This document shows, in pieces, positions 42,655-52,167 of a DNA stretch of 64,000 nt (position 1 is its first letter; the number at the start of each line of letters is the position of its first letter). The notes beneath the pieces were generated by a model. That model was not told the DNA's origin. It did no database searches and saw nothing but the letters and a program-made list of their open reading frames with translations. The DNA comes from Candidatus Trichofilum aggregatum (GTDB lineage Bacteria > Chloroflexota > Anaerolineae > Promineifilales > Promineifilaceae). Location: positions 62,001 to 126,000 of the forward strand of contig JADJUV010000173.1 in the NCBI GenBank assembly GCA_016716885.1, given 5' to 3'. Made by a program: the position numbers and the translations under genes.

Positions 42655-43713
42655 ATGTCAACAATTCGTGACGTTGCGGCCGCGGCCCACGTACATCCCA
42701 GCACTGTCAGCCGTGTCTTTTCCGGCAAAGCACGCATCAGCGAAGAAACTCGCCAGCGTGTTCTGTCCGCTGCGGACCAACTGGGGTTCCAACAGCCCAA
42801 CGCCATCGCTCGCTCCCTTAGCATCCAACGCACCAACACCATCGGCATCATCGTCCCTCACGTCTTTGATGGCTACTTTGAAGATAGCTTCTTCCCCCAA
42901 ATCATGCGCGGTTTACTCAACGCCGCCTACGATAACCAATACCGTGTCCTCGTTGGGGGCAGCAACAGCCACCAAGACGAAATCACCCAGGCCATGGAAA
43001 TGCTCGGTTCACGCCAGGTAGATGGCTTCATTGTGCTGAGCAGCCTTTTAGATGTAGATGCCGCCATGGTTTCAGCTCTGCAAGAGCAAGACATTCCCTT
43101 TGTTTTAATTGGTCAACTACCGGATGACTGTTCACAACGTGGTTTGTTATGCGTAGACGCCGATCATGAAACAGCCACCGCCCAAGCCATCCAACACTTA
43201 CTCCAGCTCGGGCATCGGCGTATCGCCTACGTGGGGGGTGATCCGGACATGCTAGTCACAGAACAGCGCCGTACCGGCTACGAAAAAACCCTCCATCAAG
43301 CCGGTATCCCCATAGATGAACGGCTCATTGACTACGCTTACTTCGCTGAAGATGGCGGCTACCAATCCGTATACCGGATGCGCCATCTTGGTGAAAATGC
43401 CCCTACCGCTTTCTACGCCGCCAATGATCTAATGGCCATTGGCGTCTTACGCGCCCTGCGCGAACTTGGCATTCAGGTGCCAGAACAAGTCTCCGTCATG
43501 GGCACAAACGGCTCACCAGAATCCGGGCATGTTGTTCCTACCCTGACGACCTTGTATGTACCGTATGCCGAAATGGCGAGGCACGCCGCCGAAATCTTGA
43601 TACAATTCATTAAGAACAACGCGGCCGCCCCAAGCCAGCGGCTGGTTGCCTGTGAAATAATCGCCCGAGACTCAACTGCCCAGGCCACAACTCAACCCAT
43701 CCTCTACCCATAA
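42655..43713 (+). CDS. LacI family transcriptional regulator of the alpha-glucan locus
   Basis: A 352-residue regulator: LacI HTH (MSTIRDVAAAAHVHPSTVSR, with hinge helix around NAIARSLSIQ), then a periplasmic-binding-protein-like effector domain from TNTIGIIVPHVFDG to the C-terminus, with QAIQHLLQLGHRRIAYVGGD and FYAANDLMAIGVLRALRELG. The start is the ATG at 42655; an upstream TTG lacks support. Its own promoter has three operators. The locus downstream (maltose-type importer, two GH13 enzymes) indicates that the effector is a maltodextrin-like sugar; this is inferred from position. Confidence 0.93.
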   Translation: MSTIRDVAAAAHVHPSTVSRVFSGKARISEETRQRVLSAADQLGFQQPNAIARSLSIQRTNTIGIIVPHVFDGYFEDSFFPQIMRGLLNAAYDNQYRVLVGGSNSHQDEITQAMEMLGSRQVDGFIVLSSLLDVDAAMVSALQEQDIPFVLIGQLPDDCSQRGLLCVDADHETATAQAIQHLLQLGHRRIAYVGGDPDMLVTEQRRTGYEKTLHQAGIPIDERLIDYAYFAEDGGYQSVYRMRHLGENAPTAFYAANDLMAIGVLRALRELGIQVPEQVSVMGTNGSPESGHVVPTLTTLYVPYAEMARHAAEILIQFIKNNAAAPSQRLVACEIIARDSTAQATTQPILYP

Positions 43714-43844
43714 CCTGGTGGTGTTTGCTCAGGTCAAATCATCCTTAAGGAGGTGAGTCGAAAATAGAGCGTTTTAGCACCTACAAATCTCAACATCTCA
43801 ACCTGTTTAACCAATTTTGAACCTTTAATAGAGGAGTTTAGATC

Positions 43845-45545
43845 ATGAAGAAGAATATGTGGCTCATGGTGAGCCTTTTCGCTGTACTCATGTTAGTTTT
43901 AGCCGCTTGTGGCGGCGGCGCTAACGAAACCACCAACAATGGTGGCAATGAAGTTGTTAACAACGGCAATGAAGTTGTCGAACCGACTGAAGAAGTGATA
44001 GAAGAACCCACCGAAGAAGTCGTCGTGGAAGAACCGACTGAAGAAGTGGTAGAAGAACCCACCGAAGAAGTCGTCGCGGAAGCAACCGAAGCCCCCACGC
44101 CAGAAGTCATAGACACAGGCGCTGAAGAGTTTGATACCTTCATCACTGTTTGGGCAGATGACACCCGCGCCCCCATTCTGGCCGAACTGGCTACCGCCTT
44201 TCAGGAAACCTACCAGGTTGGCCTGCGAGTCGAACAAGTCGCCGACATCCGTGACCAGTTCGTTATCGCCGCTCCGGCTGGTGAAGGCCCCGACATTATC
44301 CTCGGTGCCCATGACTGGTTAGGCCAGTTGGTTTCCAGTGGTCTGTTAGCCCCGGTTGACCTGGGCGACAAAGCGGATGCCTTCACCGAAGTCTCCCTCA
44401 CTGGTTTCACCTATGAAGGGCAACTGTATGGTATGCCCTACGCTTCAGAAAACCTGGCTTTCTTCTACAATACTGAGCTAGTTCCTGTGCCCCCCACCAC
44501 CTGGGACGAAGTTGTAGCCATGGGTACAGCTTTGCAAGAATCCGGCGATGTGACCTGGGGGTTGGCCCTGACCGGTACAACCTACGATGCTTTCCCCCTG
44601 CAAACCGCCTTTGGTGGTTATGTCTTTGGTCGTGATGCCGATGGCAACTACAACCCCAACGACATTGGTATCGATAGCGAAGGCATGATTGCTTCCGGCG
44701 ACTGGATTACCGAAAACATTGCCAGTGGTTTCCTCAGTGACAACACAGACTGGGACACCGCTCACACCCTCTTCGAGACCGGTGAAGTACCCTTTATCAT
44801 GGCTGGTCCCTGGGCTTTAGATCGTTTCCGCACTTCTGGTATACCTTACGCCATCACCAACTTCCCCACCGGCACACAACCTGGCCAACCCTTCGCGGGT
44901 ATCCAAGGCTTCATGATCAATGCCCTGAGCGAAAACGTCCTCTTGGCCGAAGCCTTTTTGACTGAGTTTGTCGCCACTGATGAAGTCATGACAGCATTAT
45001 ACATCTCCGGGAACCGTCCCTCTGCCTTCGTTTCCGTACTCGAAGCCACCGACGATCCCGATCTGTCTGCCTTTGGTGAAGCTGGGGCCGAAGCTGTCTT
45101 GATGCCCGCCATTCCGGAAATGGGTTCCGTTTGGGGTTCTTGGGGCGATGCTTTCAGTTTGATTATCCAGGGCCAACAAACAGCCGAAGAAGCCCTGACC
45201 GTGGGCGCAACCCAAATCCGCGAACTGGTAGCCGGTGCTTTAGCTGGTATGGTCAATGTGCCTGGTTCATGGCAAGCGGCTTCTGGTGCCTGTGAAGGCG
45301 ACTGGGACCCCGCTTGTGAAGGCTCTGCGTTGACCTTAGGCGATGATGGTCTCTACACGGGCACGTTTACTCTGCCCGCTGGCGACTACGAAGTGAAAGT
45401 TGCTTTAGACGGTGGCTGGACCATCAACTACGGGGTAGACGGCGCATTAGATGGTGACAACTACACCTTTAGCCTGCCTGCCGATGGTAGTGTGACCTTC
45501 ACCTATGATCCCGTAACGTTCCTCTTAGAAATTACGCTTCCGTAA
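43845..45545 (+). CDS. malE: Maltose-type solute-binding lipoprotein fused to an X25-like starch-binding domain
   Basis: A 566-residue lipoprotein. The signal ends in LVLAAC (lipid-anchored Cys22); residues 28-85 are an acidic spacer of repeated EEPTEEVVVEEPTEE units. Residues 95-465 are an SBP1 domain of the MalE type (FDTFITVWADDTRAPILAEL, GEGPDIILGAHDWLGQL, GQLYGMPYASENLAFFYN, FMINALSENVLLAEAF). Residues 475-566 (VPGSWQAASGACEGDWDPAC, DGLYTGTFTLPAGDYEVKVA, LDGGWTINYGVDG) match the X25-type beta-sandwich found in pullulanases. The binding protein may therefore also dock on polymeric glucan. It is 132 bases after the LacI gene, with AGGAG before the ATG, and a hairpin terminator follows. Confidence 0.9.
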   Translation: MKKNMWLMVSLFAVLMLVLAACGGGANETTNNGGNEVVNNGNEVVEPTEEVIEEPTEEVVVEEPTEEVVEEPTEEVVAEATEAPTPEVIDTGAEEFDTFITVWADDTRAPILAELATAFQETYQVGLRVEQVADIRDQFVIAAPAGEGPDIILGAHDWLGQLVSSGLLAPVDLGDKADAFTEVSLTGFTYEGQLYGMPYASENLAFFYNTELVPVPPTTWDEVVAMGTALQESGDVTWGLALTGTTYDAFPLQTAFGGYVFGRDADGNYNPNDIGIDSEGMIASGDWITENIASGFLSDNTDWDTAHTLFETGEVPFIMAGPWALDRFRTSGIPYAITNFPTGTQPGQPFAGIQGFMINALSENVLLAEAFLTEFVATDEVMTALYISGNRPSAFVSVLEATDDPDLSAFGEAGAEAVLMPAIPEMGSVWGSWGDAFSLIIQGQQTAEEALTVGATQIRELVAGALAGMVNVPGSWQAASGACEGDWDPACEGSALTLGDDGLYTGTFTLPAGDYEVKVALDGGWTINYGVDGALDGDNYTFSLPADGSVTFTYDPVTFLLEITLP

Positions 45546-45570
45546 GGAGCATCCGTTGTAAATCAGAAAA

Positions 45571-45590
45571 GGCCAGGGAAAACCCTGGCC
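45571..45590 (+). terminator. Hairpin terminator or attenuator after malE
   Basis: GGCCAGGG and CCCTGGCC form an 8-bp stem with AAAA loop, followed by a T/C-rich run. Partial termination here would give more binding protein than permease, as in other MalEFG-type operons (inference). Confidence 0.65.
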
Positions 45591-45618
45591 TCATTCTCAT
45601 TTACATACTCATTATCGC

Positions 45619-45652
45619 AGTAGACAATCACATTTGCAGTGATTGTCTACTG
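45619..45652. repeat. 14-bp perfect hairpin CAGTAGACAATCAC
   Basis: CAGTAGACAATCAC and GTGATTGTCTACTG flank ATTTGCA. It may strengthen termination after malE. No second copy was seen. Confidence 0.6.
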
Positions 45653-45669
45653 TGATTTATAAACTCAAA

Positions 45670-45920
45670 TATAGCTTTCAAGAAAACGGCTTTGGGTTGT
45701 AGGGCGGCTTTAGCCGTTGAGTGCCAGCCGCCATTGAGGCTTAACAAATTAATAAGCGTATCGAGGAGTAAGGCATCCCTAGACGCCACCGGTGGTGAAC
45801 CGTTCGCACGGGGGCATGCTCACTCCTCTTTATACCGACATTAATTCGGAAACCTTCAAAATCGGTCCATACAAACCCAACCCCCCCGATGATTATCTGA
45901 ACATCTAAAAGTAACTATAG
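45670..45920. mobile_element. MITE-like element A4 with a family B hairpin nested inside (45735-45829)
   Basis: Ends are TATAGCTTTCAAGAAAACGG and GATTATCTGAACATCTAAAAG...CTATAG, as in A1-A3, but length is 251 bp because a family B repeat (TTGAGGCTTAACAAATTAAT, then GAGGAGTAAGGC...GCTCACTCCTC) occupies the middle. The 514-bp gap between malE and malF is otherwise non-coding, with an AGGAGG ribosome site at 46047-46053. Confidence 0.75.
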
Positions 45921-46059
45921 GGCTATAAGGCCCGGATTCAATCAATTCTCTCTCTCAATCTGGCGGCGATTTTCACATAAACAAATTGGTTCGATCTCCA
46001 GAGGGGTAGGATAGTTACTTCAGACCCGTAAATCCTTAGTTGGTTCAGGAGGGTAAGTG

Positions 46060-47664
46060 ATGAGTCTTGTAGAGTTACCAAACAAAGGGAAAAAAGCGGC
46101 CAGTAGCGACTCCCTCTTAGGTCTTATCCTTAGAATTGTGGTGACGGTCGTTTTCGATTTAGCCGTCATTTGGTTTGTTGCCAACCTCATCAACAATGAA
46201 GACTATGTATTAGCCACGGTCTTGTCCATTGTTGCGGTTCTTATCAGCGTTATTCTGTTACGCAATAAAGCTTACCCTCTAAGATGGATGTCCATTGGCA
46301 TCTTTTTTATGTGCATGTTCTCCATCTACCCCATACTTTTCACTATTTTTGTGGCTTTTACCAATTTTGGCGATGGCCATTTGTTGGATAAAGAACAAGC
46401 AATAGCTCAAATCCAAAAGGAACGCTACCTGCCAGAAGGGGGAACTACTTTTTCCTGGACAGCCTTTCGTAGTGAGGCGGGTGACTATGCATTATGGCTT
46501 AAGAACAGCGACGGTGTAGGTTTCCTGGCTGTTCCAAACGAACCCCTCCAACAGCTTGGTTCAGGGGAAGACCCAATTGGGGAGTTTGACAGCAATGGTA
46601 TTCCTACCGAGATTGCCGGTTATACGCGATTGAACGCCATTACCCTGGCCGCATCTGGGGCCGAAGATGAACTGAGAGAAATTCTTTTCGGTACGGAAAC
46701 AGACGGGGTTAAGATTGCTTCCTCACAAACCGCCTCCCAGCTTGTTCCACGTTATGTGTATGACGAAGCCAGTGACACGTTTACTGACCAGGACACAGGG
46801 GATATTTACGAAAACATCAATGGAACCTTTGTTACATCTGATGGCGCAAAAGAGTTGAGACCAGGGTTTCAGGCCGTTGTCGGTCTGGCTAATTTTAGCC
46901 GATTCTTCGCCAGCCCGGCTCTGCGCGGCCCTCTGGTCAATATCATTATTTGGAATTTTGCCTTTGCCTTTTTAAGTGTGGTCATGACTTTTGCTTTGGG
47001 CCTGGCGATTGCCTATCTTTACAATGACCCCTCTTTCCCTGGCAAAAAGATTATTCAATCCTTCTTGTTGATTCCCTACACCATTCCCAGCCTGATTACA
47101 ATTTTGATCTGGCGTGGTTTGCTCAATCCTGATGTGGGGATTATCAACACGACCCTGCAAAACTGGGTTAATTGGTCACCTCCCTGGTTTACCGATCCAA
47201 TGTGGGCGAAAGTGGGCATTTTGTTGGTGAATCTATGGTTGGGTTACCCCTATTTCATGCTCATTTGTAGTGGTGCCCTGCAAGCTATTCCGCAAGATCT
47301 TTATCAGGCCGCTGAAGTTGATGGAGCGAATGCCTGGCAACGTTTCCAAAAAATCACGTTGCCCTTGCTCTTAGTGGCGGTTGGGCCGTTGTTAGTGGCT
47401 TCCTTTACCTTCAATTTCAACAATTTCAATCTCATTTTCCTGTTTATTCAGGGTGGGCCACCCATTGCCGGGGCAGCAACCCGGGCTGGTCATACGGACA
47501 TTTTGATCAGCTATGTTTATAACCTGGCTTTTGCCGGCGGCCGCGGTTTTGATTATGGTCTGGCTTCGGCTGTCACGATCTTAATCTTCTTCATCGTAGC
47601 AACCATCACCTTGTTCCAGTTCCGCTTCACCAAGATGTGGGAGGAGGTAAGTGAAAGTGTCTAA
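46060..47664 (+). CDS. malF: Maltose-type ABC transporter permease MalF
   Basis: A 534-residue permease with spans near 22-75 and 85-105, then a large extracytoplasmic domain (residues 110-270, like the P2 loop of enterobacterial MalF that contacts MalE), and six further spans. The EAA coupling loop is AAEVDGANAWQRFQKITLPL near residue 425, which docks on the ATPase. Start: ATG 46060 is six bases after AGGAGGG; the GTG at 46057 is too close. It overlaps malG by 14 bases. No ATPase gene is in the operon. One GCGGCCGC site lies near its end. Confidence 0.93.
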   Translation: MSLVELPNKGKKAASSDSLLGLILRIVVTVVFDLAVIWFVANLINNEDYVLATVLSIVAVLISVILLRNKAYPLRWMSIGIFFMCMFSIYPILFTIFVAFTNFGDGHLLDKEQAIAQIQKERYLPEGGTTFSWTAFRSEAGDYALWLKNSDGVGFLAVPNEPLQQLGSGEDPIGEFDSNGIPTEIAGYTRLNAITLAASGAEDELREILFGTETDGVKIASSQTASQLVPRYVYDEASDTFTDQDTGDIYENINGTFVTSDGAKELRPGFQAVVGLANFSRFFASPALRGPLVNIIIWNFAFAFLSVVMTFALGLAIAYLYNDPSFPGKKIIQSFLLIPYTIPSLITILIWRGLLNPDVGIINTTLQNWVNWSPPWFTDPMWAKVGILLVNLWLGYPYFMLICSGALQAIPQDLYQAAEVDGANAWQRFQKITLPLLLVAVGPLLVASFTFNFNNFNLIFLFIQGGPPIAGAATRAGHTDILISYVYNLAFAGGRGFDYGLASAVTILIFFIVATITLFQFRFTKMWEEVSESV

Positions 47665-48577
47665 TTTAACCGTTCAGGATACAGGGCCTCGCCTGACTAC
47701 ATTGAAGAAATTCAGCCAGTCGCAAAAACAACGCAAACGCGTCTCTATCATTGTTCGTTGGCTTGTGGCTTTACTTCTCATGGTTTTTGCCGTCTTTCCG
47801 GTGATTTGGATTATTTCGGCGTCGTTTAATCCCGCCGATACGCTAGCCACACAGACACTCATTCCTCGCAATGCTGGCCTCGACAATTATCGAGAACTCC
47901 TGAACAGCCCGGTCTTCCCTTATGCCCGTTGGTTATGGAATTCGGTTAAGATTTCGGGCATTACCACTGTTTTGTCACTTTCTATTACCACCTTGGCGGC
48001 TTATGCCTTTTCTCGCTTCCGTTTTTCGGGGCGCGTGAATTTGCTTAAGGCGATTTTGCTCATTCAGGTGTTCCCCACTTTGCTGGCTATCGTGGCCGTT
48101 TTCTTGATGGTCTCCCAATTTGGCGATGTTATTGCCTGGTTGGGGTTGGATACCCATGCAGGTTTGATTTTGATCTATTTGGGTGGGGCCATGGGGGTGA
48201 ACATCTGGCTGATGAAGGGCTTTTTTGACACCATTCCGCGAGAGATTGACGAGTCGGCTATGGTGGATGGGGCTTCTCATTGGCAGATTTTTACCCAATT
48301 ACTCCTGCCCCTTATGCGTCCCATTCTAGTGGTTATTGCCATTCTCTCTTTCATCGGCACATACGGCGACTTCATTTTGGCCCGTGTGTTGTTGAAGAGT
48401 ACGGATCAATATACGGTTATGGTGGGTTTGCAGATTTTTACTTCAGGTCAGTTCTCACAAAAGTGGGGACAGTTCACAGCCGGGGCTTTGTTGGCCGCTT
48501 TACCTATCATGATTATTTATCTTATCTTACAGGATAAGATCGTGGGTGGTCTAACACAAGGGTCGGTAAAGGGTTAG
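47651..48577 (+). CDS. malG: Maltose-type ABC transporter permease MalG
   Basis: A 308-residue six-span permease: WLVALLLMVFAVFPVIWIIS, WNSVKISGITTVLSLSITTL, then the EAA loop IDESAMVDGASHWQIFTQLL near residue 205. The C-terminal region KDxxVGGLTxGSVKG matches MalG, whose tail reaches into the ATPase interface. Two GTG starts are possible: 47651, only three bases after GAGGAGG, and 47657, nine bases after; the second has better spacing. It overlaps malF, so translation is coupled. Confidence 0.93.
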   Translation: MKVSNLTVQDTGPRLTTLKKFSQSQKQRKRVSIIVRWLVALLLMVFAVFPVIWIISASFNPADTLATQTLIPRNAGLDNYRELLNSPVFPYARWLWNSVKISGITTVLSLSITTLAAYAFSRFRFSGRVNLLKAILLIQVFPTLLAIVAVFLMVSQFGDVIAWLGLDTHAGLILIYLGGAMGVNIWLMKGFFDTIPREIDESAMVDGASHWQIFTQLLLPLMRPILVVIAILSFIGTYGDFILARVLLKSTDQYTVMVGLQIFTSGQFSQKWGQFTAGALLAALPIMIIYLILQDKIVGGLTQGSVKG

Positions 48578-48588
48578 TCTTACAGCAG

Positions 48589-48643
48589 GGCCAGGCAGGT
48601 GGAAGGTTCATCGTTTGTCACGACCTGAGATACTTGCCTGGCC
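48589..48643 (+). terminator. Hairpin after malG
   Basis: GGCCAGGCA (48589-48597) and TGCCTGGCC (48635-48643) flank a 37-base loop and are followed by TCTTATCGTTT. Only a weak T-run. Confidence 0.45.
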
Positions 48644-48692
48644 TCTTATCGTTTAAATCACCGTGCGCTATAACAAAACAGGTGGTGCTGGC

Positions 48693-50315
48693 ATGCACAA
48701 GTTGTTCAGATTGATTGTGCTCTTGTTTGTGGTTGGCTGTACACCTGATATGGTGAATACGAATAGTACGGCAACGGTTGTGCCGGGGGTGTTGCCGGTA
48801 GAAACAATTTTGCCTTTGCCTGGGCAACCAATCGCGGCCGCATCCCTCTCCACTCCCACCACCCCCACCCTCTTCACCAATGTCAATGCCACCGCGGGCA
48901 TCGCGGCCGCGCGCCAGGATGTGCAGGAAAAATTAATCGGCCAGGCCTGGGGTGATTATGACCGGGACGGCTGGCTTGACCTGTACGTGACCGATAGCGG
49001 TGGCCCCAACACTCTTTTCCACAACAACGCGGATGGCACTTTCGCCGTTTCCCCTCTTTCCGCCAATGTGAGCCTGCCTGGGGCGGTCAGCAGTGGTGTC
49101 ACCTTTGCCGACTATGACAACGACGGCTGGCTTGACCTGTACGTGCTGAACTGGGGGGCGAATGTCCTCTACCACAACGATGGCGGCGCTGGGTTTACGG
49201 ATGTGACCGCGGCCGCGGGTGTGGGCGACACCGGTCAGGGCAAAAGTGCGGCCTGGGGCGACTACGACAACGATGGTTTCCTCGACCTGTACGTAGCAAA
49301 CTGGGCCTGCTACCCGGATTGCGGCCGCCCCTCTACTGGCGACCGCGACCGCTTATACCACAATAACGGGGATGGCACCTTCACCGATATCAGCAGTGGT
49401 CTGAGCAGCAAAATAATGGGCGCTGGTTTCGCCGTTAGCTTTACTGACTACGATAACGACGGCGACCTGGACATCTATCTGGTCAATGACGAATTCATTA
49501 ACCCGGTGGGCAACGCGCTCTGGCGCAACGATGGCCCCGGCTGTGATGCCTGGTGCTTCACCGATGTCTCGACAGAATCGGGGACCAATACGCAGGTGAT
49601 GGGCATGGGGCTGGCGACGGCCGATTATGACAATGATGGGGATATGGATTTTTATTTCTCCAACGCCGGGCCGATGGTTTTGTTACAAAATTTGGGAGAT
49701 GGCACGTTTACCAACGCGGCCGCGGCCGCGGGTGTAGACTTAGGCGTCGATGTCATTGGCTGGGGGGCTGTCTTCTTCGATTACGATAATGATGGCTGGC
49801 AAGACCTCTATCTGGCCGTCTCCGACCGTGCGCCAGGCGTGCCTCCGCATGATCCTCTGCTCCGCAACAATGGCAACGGCCAATTTACCGAAGTCCCCCA
49901 TGCTGGTCTGGACGAGAGCGGGGGTACGCTTGGTGTGGCTTATGGCGACTACGACCGGGATGGCTGGGTGGATTTGGTCGTGGGTAACTACAACCAGGGG
50001 TATGTGCTCTACCGCAATGAAGGAGCCAATACCGGTAACAATCGGCTGGTGTTCGATTTGGTGGGCGGTGGCCCGGTGAACCGGGATGCGGTAGGCACGA
50101 AAGTGGTCGTCAGGACACCCGATGGCCTTACGCAGATGCAGGTGGTTCAAAGCGGCTCCAGCCTGGGCGCGGGTAATAGTTTAACGCTGAATTTTGGGTT
50201 GGCCGCGGCCGCGTATGCCAGCGTCACCATCACCTGGCCCGATGGCACGGTGCAAACCTTCCCCGCCGTGCCTGCCAACTACCACTACACCCTGGTTTAT
50301 CCCACAACACCATAA
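48693..50315 (+). CDS. FG-GAP/VCBS repeat lipoprotein with ASPIC/UnbV C-terminal domain
   Basis: A 540-residue exported lipoprotein: MHKLFRLIVLLFVVGC has the lipobox at residue 16. A seven-bladed FG-GAP propeller follows, each blade with a calcium loop DYDxDGxxDL(Y/F/V): DYDRDGWLDLYVT, DYDNDGWLDLYVL, DYDNDGFLDLYVA, DYDNDGDLDIYLV, DYDNDGDMDFYFS, DYDNDGWQDLYLA, DYDRDGWVDLVVG. The C-terminus has NRDAVGTKVVVRTPDG, SLTLNFGLAAAAYASVTITW and PDGTVQTFP, the ASPIC/UnbV domain. Such proteins are known as CRTAC1-like; function is unknown, possibly surface carbohydrate or protein binding. It lies between the importer and the amylase. Seven GCGGCCGC sites. Confidence 0.9.
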   Translation: MHKLFRLIVLLFVVGCTPDMVNTNSTATVVPGVLPVETILPLPGQPIAAASLSTPTTPTLFTNVNATAGIAAARQDVQEKLIGQAWGDYDRDGWLDLYVTDSGGPNTLFHNNADGTFAVSPLSANVSLPGAVSSGVTFADYDNDGWLDLYVLNWGANVLYHNDGGAGFTDVTAAAGVGDTGQGKSAAWGDYDNDGFLDLYVANWACYPDCGRPSTGDRDRLYHNNGDGTFTDISSGLSSKIMGAGFAVSFTDYDNDGDLDIYLVNDEFINPVGNALWRNDGPGCDAWCFTDVSTESGTNTQVMGMGLATADYDNDGDMDFYFSNAGPMVLLQNLGDGTFTNAAAAAGVDLGVDVIGWGAVFFDYDNDGWQDLYLAVSDRAPGVPPHDPLLRNNGNGQFTEVPHAGLDESGGTLGVAYGDYDRDGWVDLVVGNYNQGYVLYRNEGANTGNNRLVFDLVGGGPVNRDAVGTKVVVRTPDGLTQMQVVQSGSSLGAGNSLTLNFGLAAAAYASVTITWPDGTVQTFPAVPANYHYTLVYPTTP

Positions 50316-50334
50316 CCCCAGACCCCTGCTCGTA

Positions 50335-50356
50335 GAACAGCCTTCCCAGGCTGTTC
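50335..50356 (+). terminator. Terminator after the FG-GAP lipoprotein gene
   Basis: GAACAGCC and GGCTGTTC form an 8-bp stem with TTCCCA loop, followed by CTTTCCTTTT. Confidence 0.75.
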
Positions 50357-50426
50357 CTTTCCTTTTCCCCCAACGTATTTGAACCGTTATCCAGGCAAAT
50401 GGGTAACTTGGACAAGGGTGCAAGAT

Positions 50427-52163
50427 ATGAAATATTTCCGTTTATTCTTTCTGTTGGCGCTGTTCCTTGTCGGTTGCCAGGATGCGGCCAATGAGGCTAC
50501 GACTGATGCCGACCCGGTGGCGCCAACCGCCATTAACACGGCCACAACCATACCCATCCCAGCCACGGCTACACCCATTCCCCCTACCCCCGAACCAACA
50601 CCCGATCCGCTCTACACGGGAAGTAATGACCACCCCTGGTGGAATGATGTCGTTTTCTACGAAATTTTTGTCCGTAGCTTTTACGACAGCAATGGCGACG
50701 GCATTGGCGACCTGAATGGGGTCATCGAGAAGTTGGATTACCTGAACGATGGCGACCCCAGCACCAGCAATGACCTGGGCGTGACGGGTATCTGGCTCAT
50801 GCCCATCATGGAATCCCCCAGCTATCATGGCTACGATGTCGTGGATTATCTTCAGGTAGACGAGGAATATGGCACCAACGAGGACTTCCAACGGCTGATG
50901 GCCGAAGCGCACCGACGCGGCATTCGGGTTATCGTGGACCTGGTACTTAACCATACCAGCCGCCAACATCCCTGGTTCCAGGATTCACGCAACCTCGACA
51001 ATGAATATCGTGATTGGTATCTGTGGACAGATGAAGCACCCACTTATCGTGGCCCCTGGGGTCAACAGGTCTGGCACCGTCTGGATAACAGTTATTATTA
51101 TGGGGTTTTTTGGGATGGCATGCCCGATCTAAATTACGAAAACCCGGATGTGGTCGCCACCATGTTCGACACGGCCCGCTTCTGGCTGGAAGATATGGGA
51201 GCCGACGGTTTCCGCCTGGATGCGATCAAACATATGGTGGAAGATGGCGCGATTCAGGAAAATAGTCCTGCTACCCATGCGATTATGGAGTCGTTTTTCA
51301 CCTTCTACAAAGAGGTTGACCCCCATGCTTTGGCCGTGGGTGAAGCCTGGACAGGGACACAACAGGTCGTGGATTACACCGGTGACGAGGTAGATATTGC
51401 TTTCCAGTTCGATCTGGCCTTGGATATTCTCAACAGCTCCGAGGCAGGTCTGGCTCCCATCTTTACCGATATACAACAAGAAGTCGTTAACTCATTTCCG
51501 CTGAATCAATACGCGACCTTCATCACCAACCATGACCAAAACCGGGTTATGTCCCAACTTGATGGCGATGAAGCCCAGGCCCGAGTGGCTGCTTCTATTT
51601 TGCTGACAGGCACGGGGGTTCCCTTCATTTATTATGGCGAAGAAATCGGCATGACGGGGACGAAGCCGGATGAGGATATTCGCCGCCCCATGCAATGGGT
51701 AAGTGACAGCACCCGGGTTGGTTTTACGACGGCACGCCCCTGGCGAGCGCCTGCCAGTGATTACACGGAGCGCAGTGTCGCTTTGCAAGAAACAGACCCC
51801 AATTCGCTGCTCAACCATTACCGCACGCTGATTCATCTGCGGAATGAGCATGAGGCGTTGCGGGTGGGCGAGTGGTTATTGGTTGAAGCGAATTCTGGGC
51901 GGTTGTACACGTTTGTGCGCTACACCGACAATGAAACGATTCTGGTTATTATTAATTTGAACCGGAATGGGGTGACGGCGGATGATTACAGTCTGGAGTT
52001 GGCCGAAGGGCCGCTGACTGGAGCGGTGACGGCGGTTTCGCTGTTGGGGAATCCGGTGCAGGGTGATCCCGAAGTGAATGGTTCCGGTGGGTTTACCGGT
52101 TATGTGCCGCTGGCGGAAATTCCGGCGCAGTCGGTGCATGTGATTCAGTTGGTGGCGGAGTAA
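50427..52163 (+). CDS. Secreted GH13 alpha-amylase lipoprotein
   Basis: A 578-residue glycoside hydrolase family 13 enzyme anchored by a lipoprotein signal (MKYFRLFFLLALFLVGC). A Thr/Pro-rich spacer (residues 20-60) leads to the catalytic barrel: VVFYEIFVRSFYDSNGDGIG, GYDVVDYLQVDEEYGT, region I DLVLNHTS, region II GFRLDAIKH (nucleophile Asp), region III VGEAW (acid Glu), region IV FITNHDQNR (transition-state Asp). The DSNGDGIGDL segment is the calcium loop. It should cleave alpha-1,4-glucans outside the cell to feed the MalEFG importer. No GCGGCCGC site is present in 1.7 kb, unlike its neighbours. Confidence 0.95.
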   Translation: MKYFRLFFLLALFLVGCQDAANEATTDADPVAPTAINTATTIPIPATATPIPPTPEPTPDPLYTGSNDHPWWNDVVFYEIFVRSFYDSNGDGIGDLNGVIEKLDYLNDGDPSTSNDLGVTGIWLMPIMESPSYHGYDVVDYLQVDEEYGTNEDFQRLMAEAHRRGIRVIVDLVLNHTSRQHPWFQDSRNLDNEYRDWYLWTDEAPTYRGPWGQQVWHRLDNSYYYGVFWDGMPDLNYENPDVVATMFDTARFWLEDMGADGFRLDAIKHMVEDGAIQENSPATHAIMESFFTFYKEVDPHALAVGEAWTGTQQVVDYTGDEVDIAFQFDLALDILNSSEAGLAPIFTDIQQEVVNSFPLNQYATFITNHDQNRVMSQLDGDEAQARVAASILLTGTGVPFIYYGEEIGMTGTKPDEDIRRPMQWVSDSTRVGFTTARPWRAPASDYTERSVALQETDPNSLLNHYRTLIHLRNEHEALRVGEWLLVEANSGRLYTFVRYTDNETILVIINLNRNGVTADDYSLELAEGPLTGAVTAVSLLGNPVQGDPEVNGSGGFTGYVPLAEIPAQSVHVIQLVAE

Positions 52164-52167
52164 TTGG

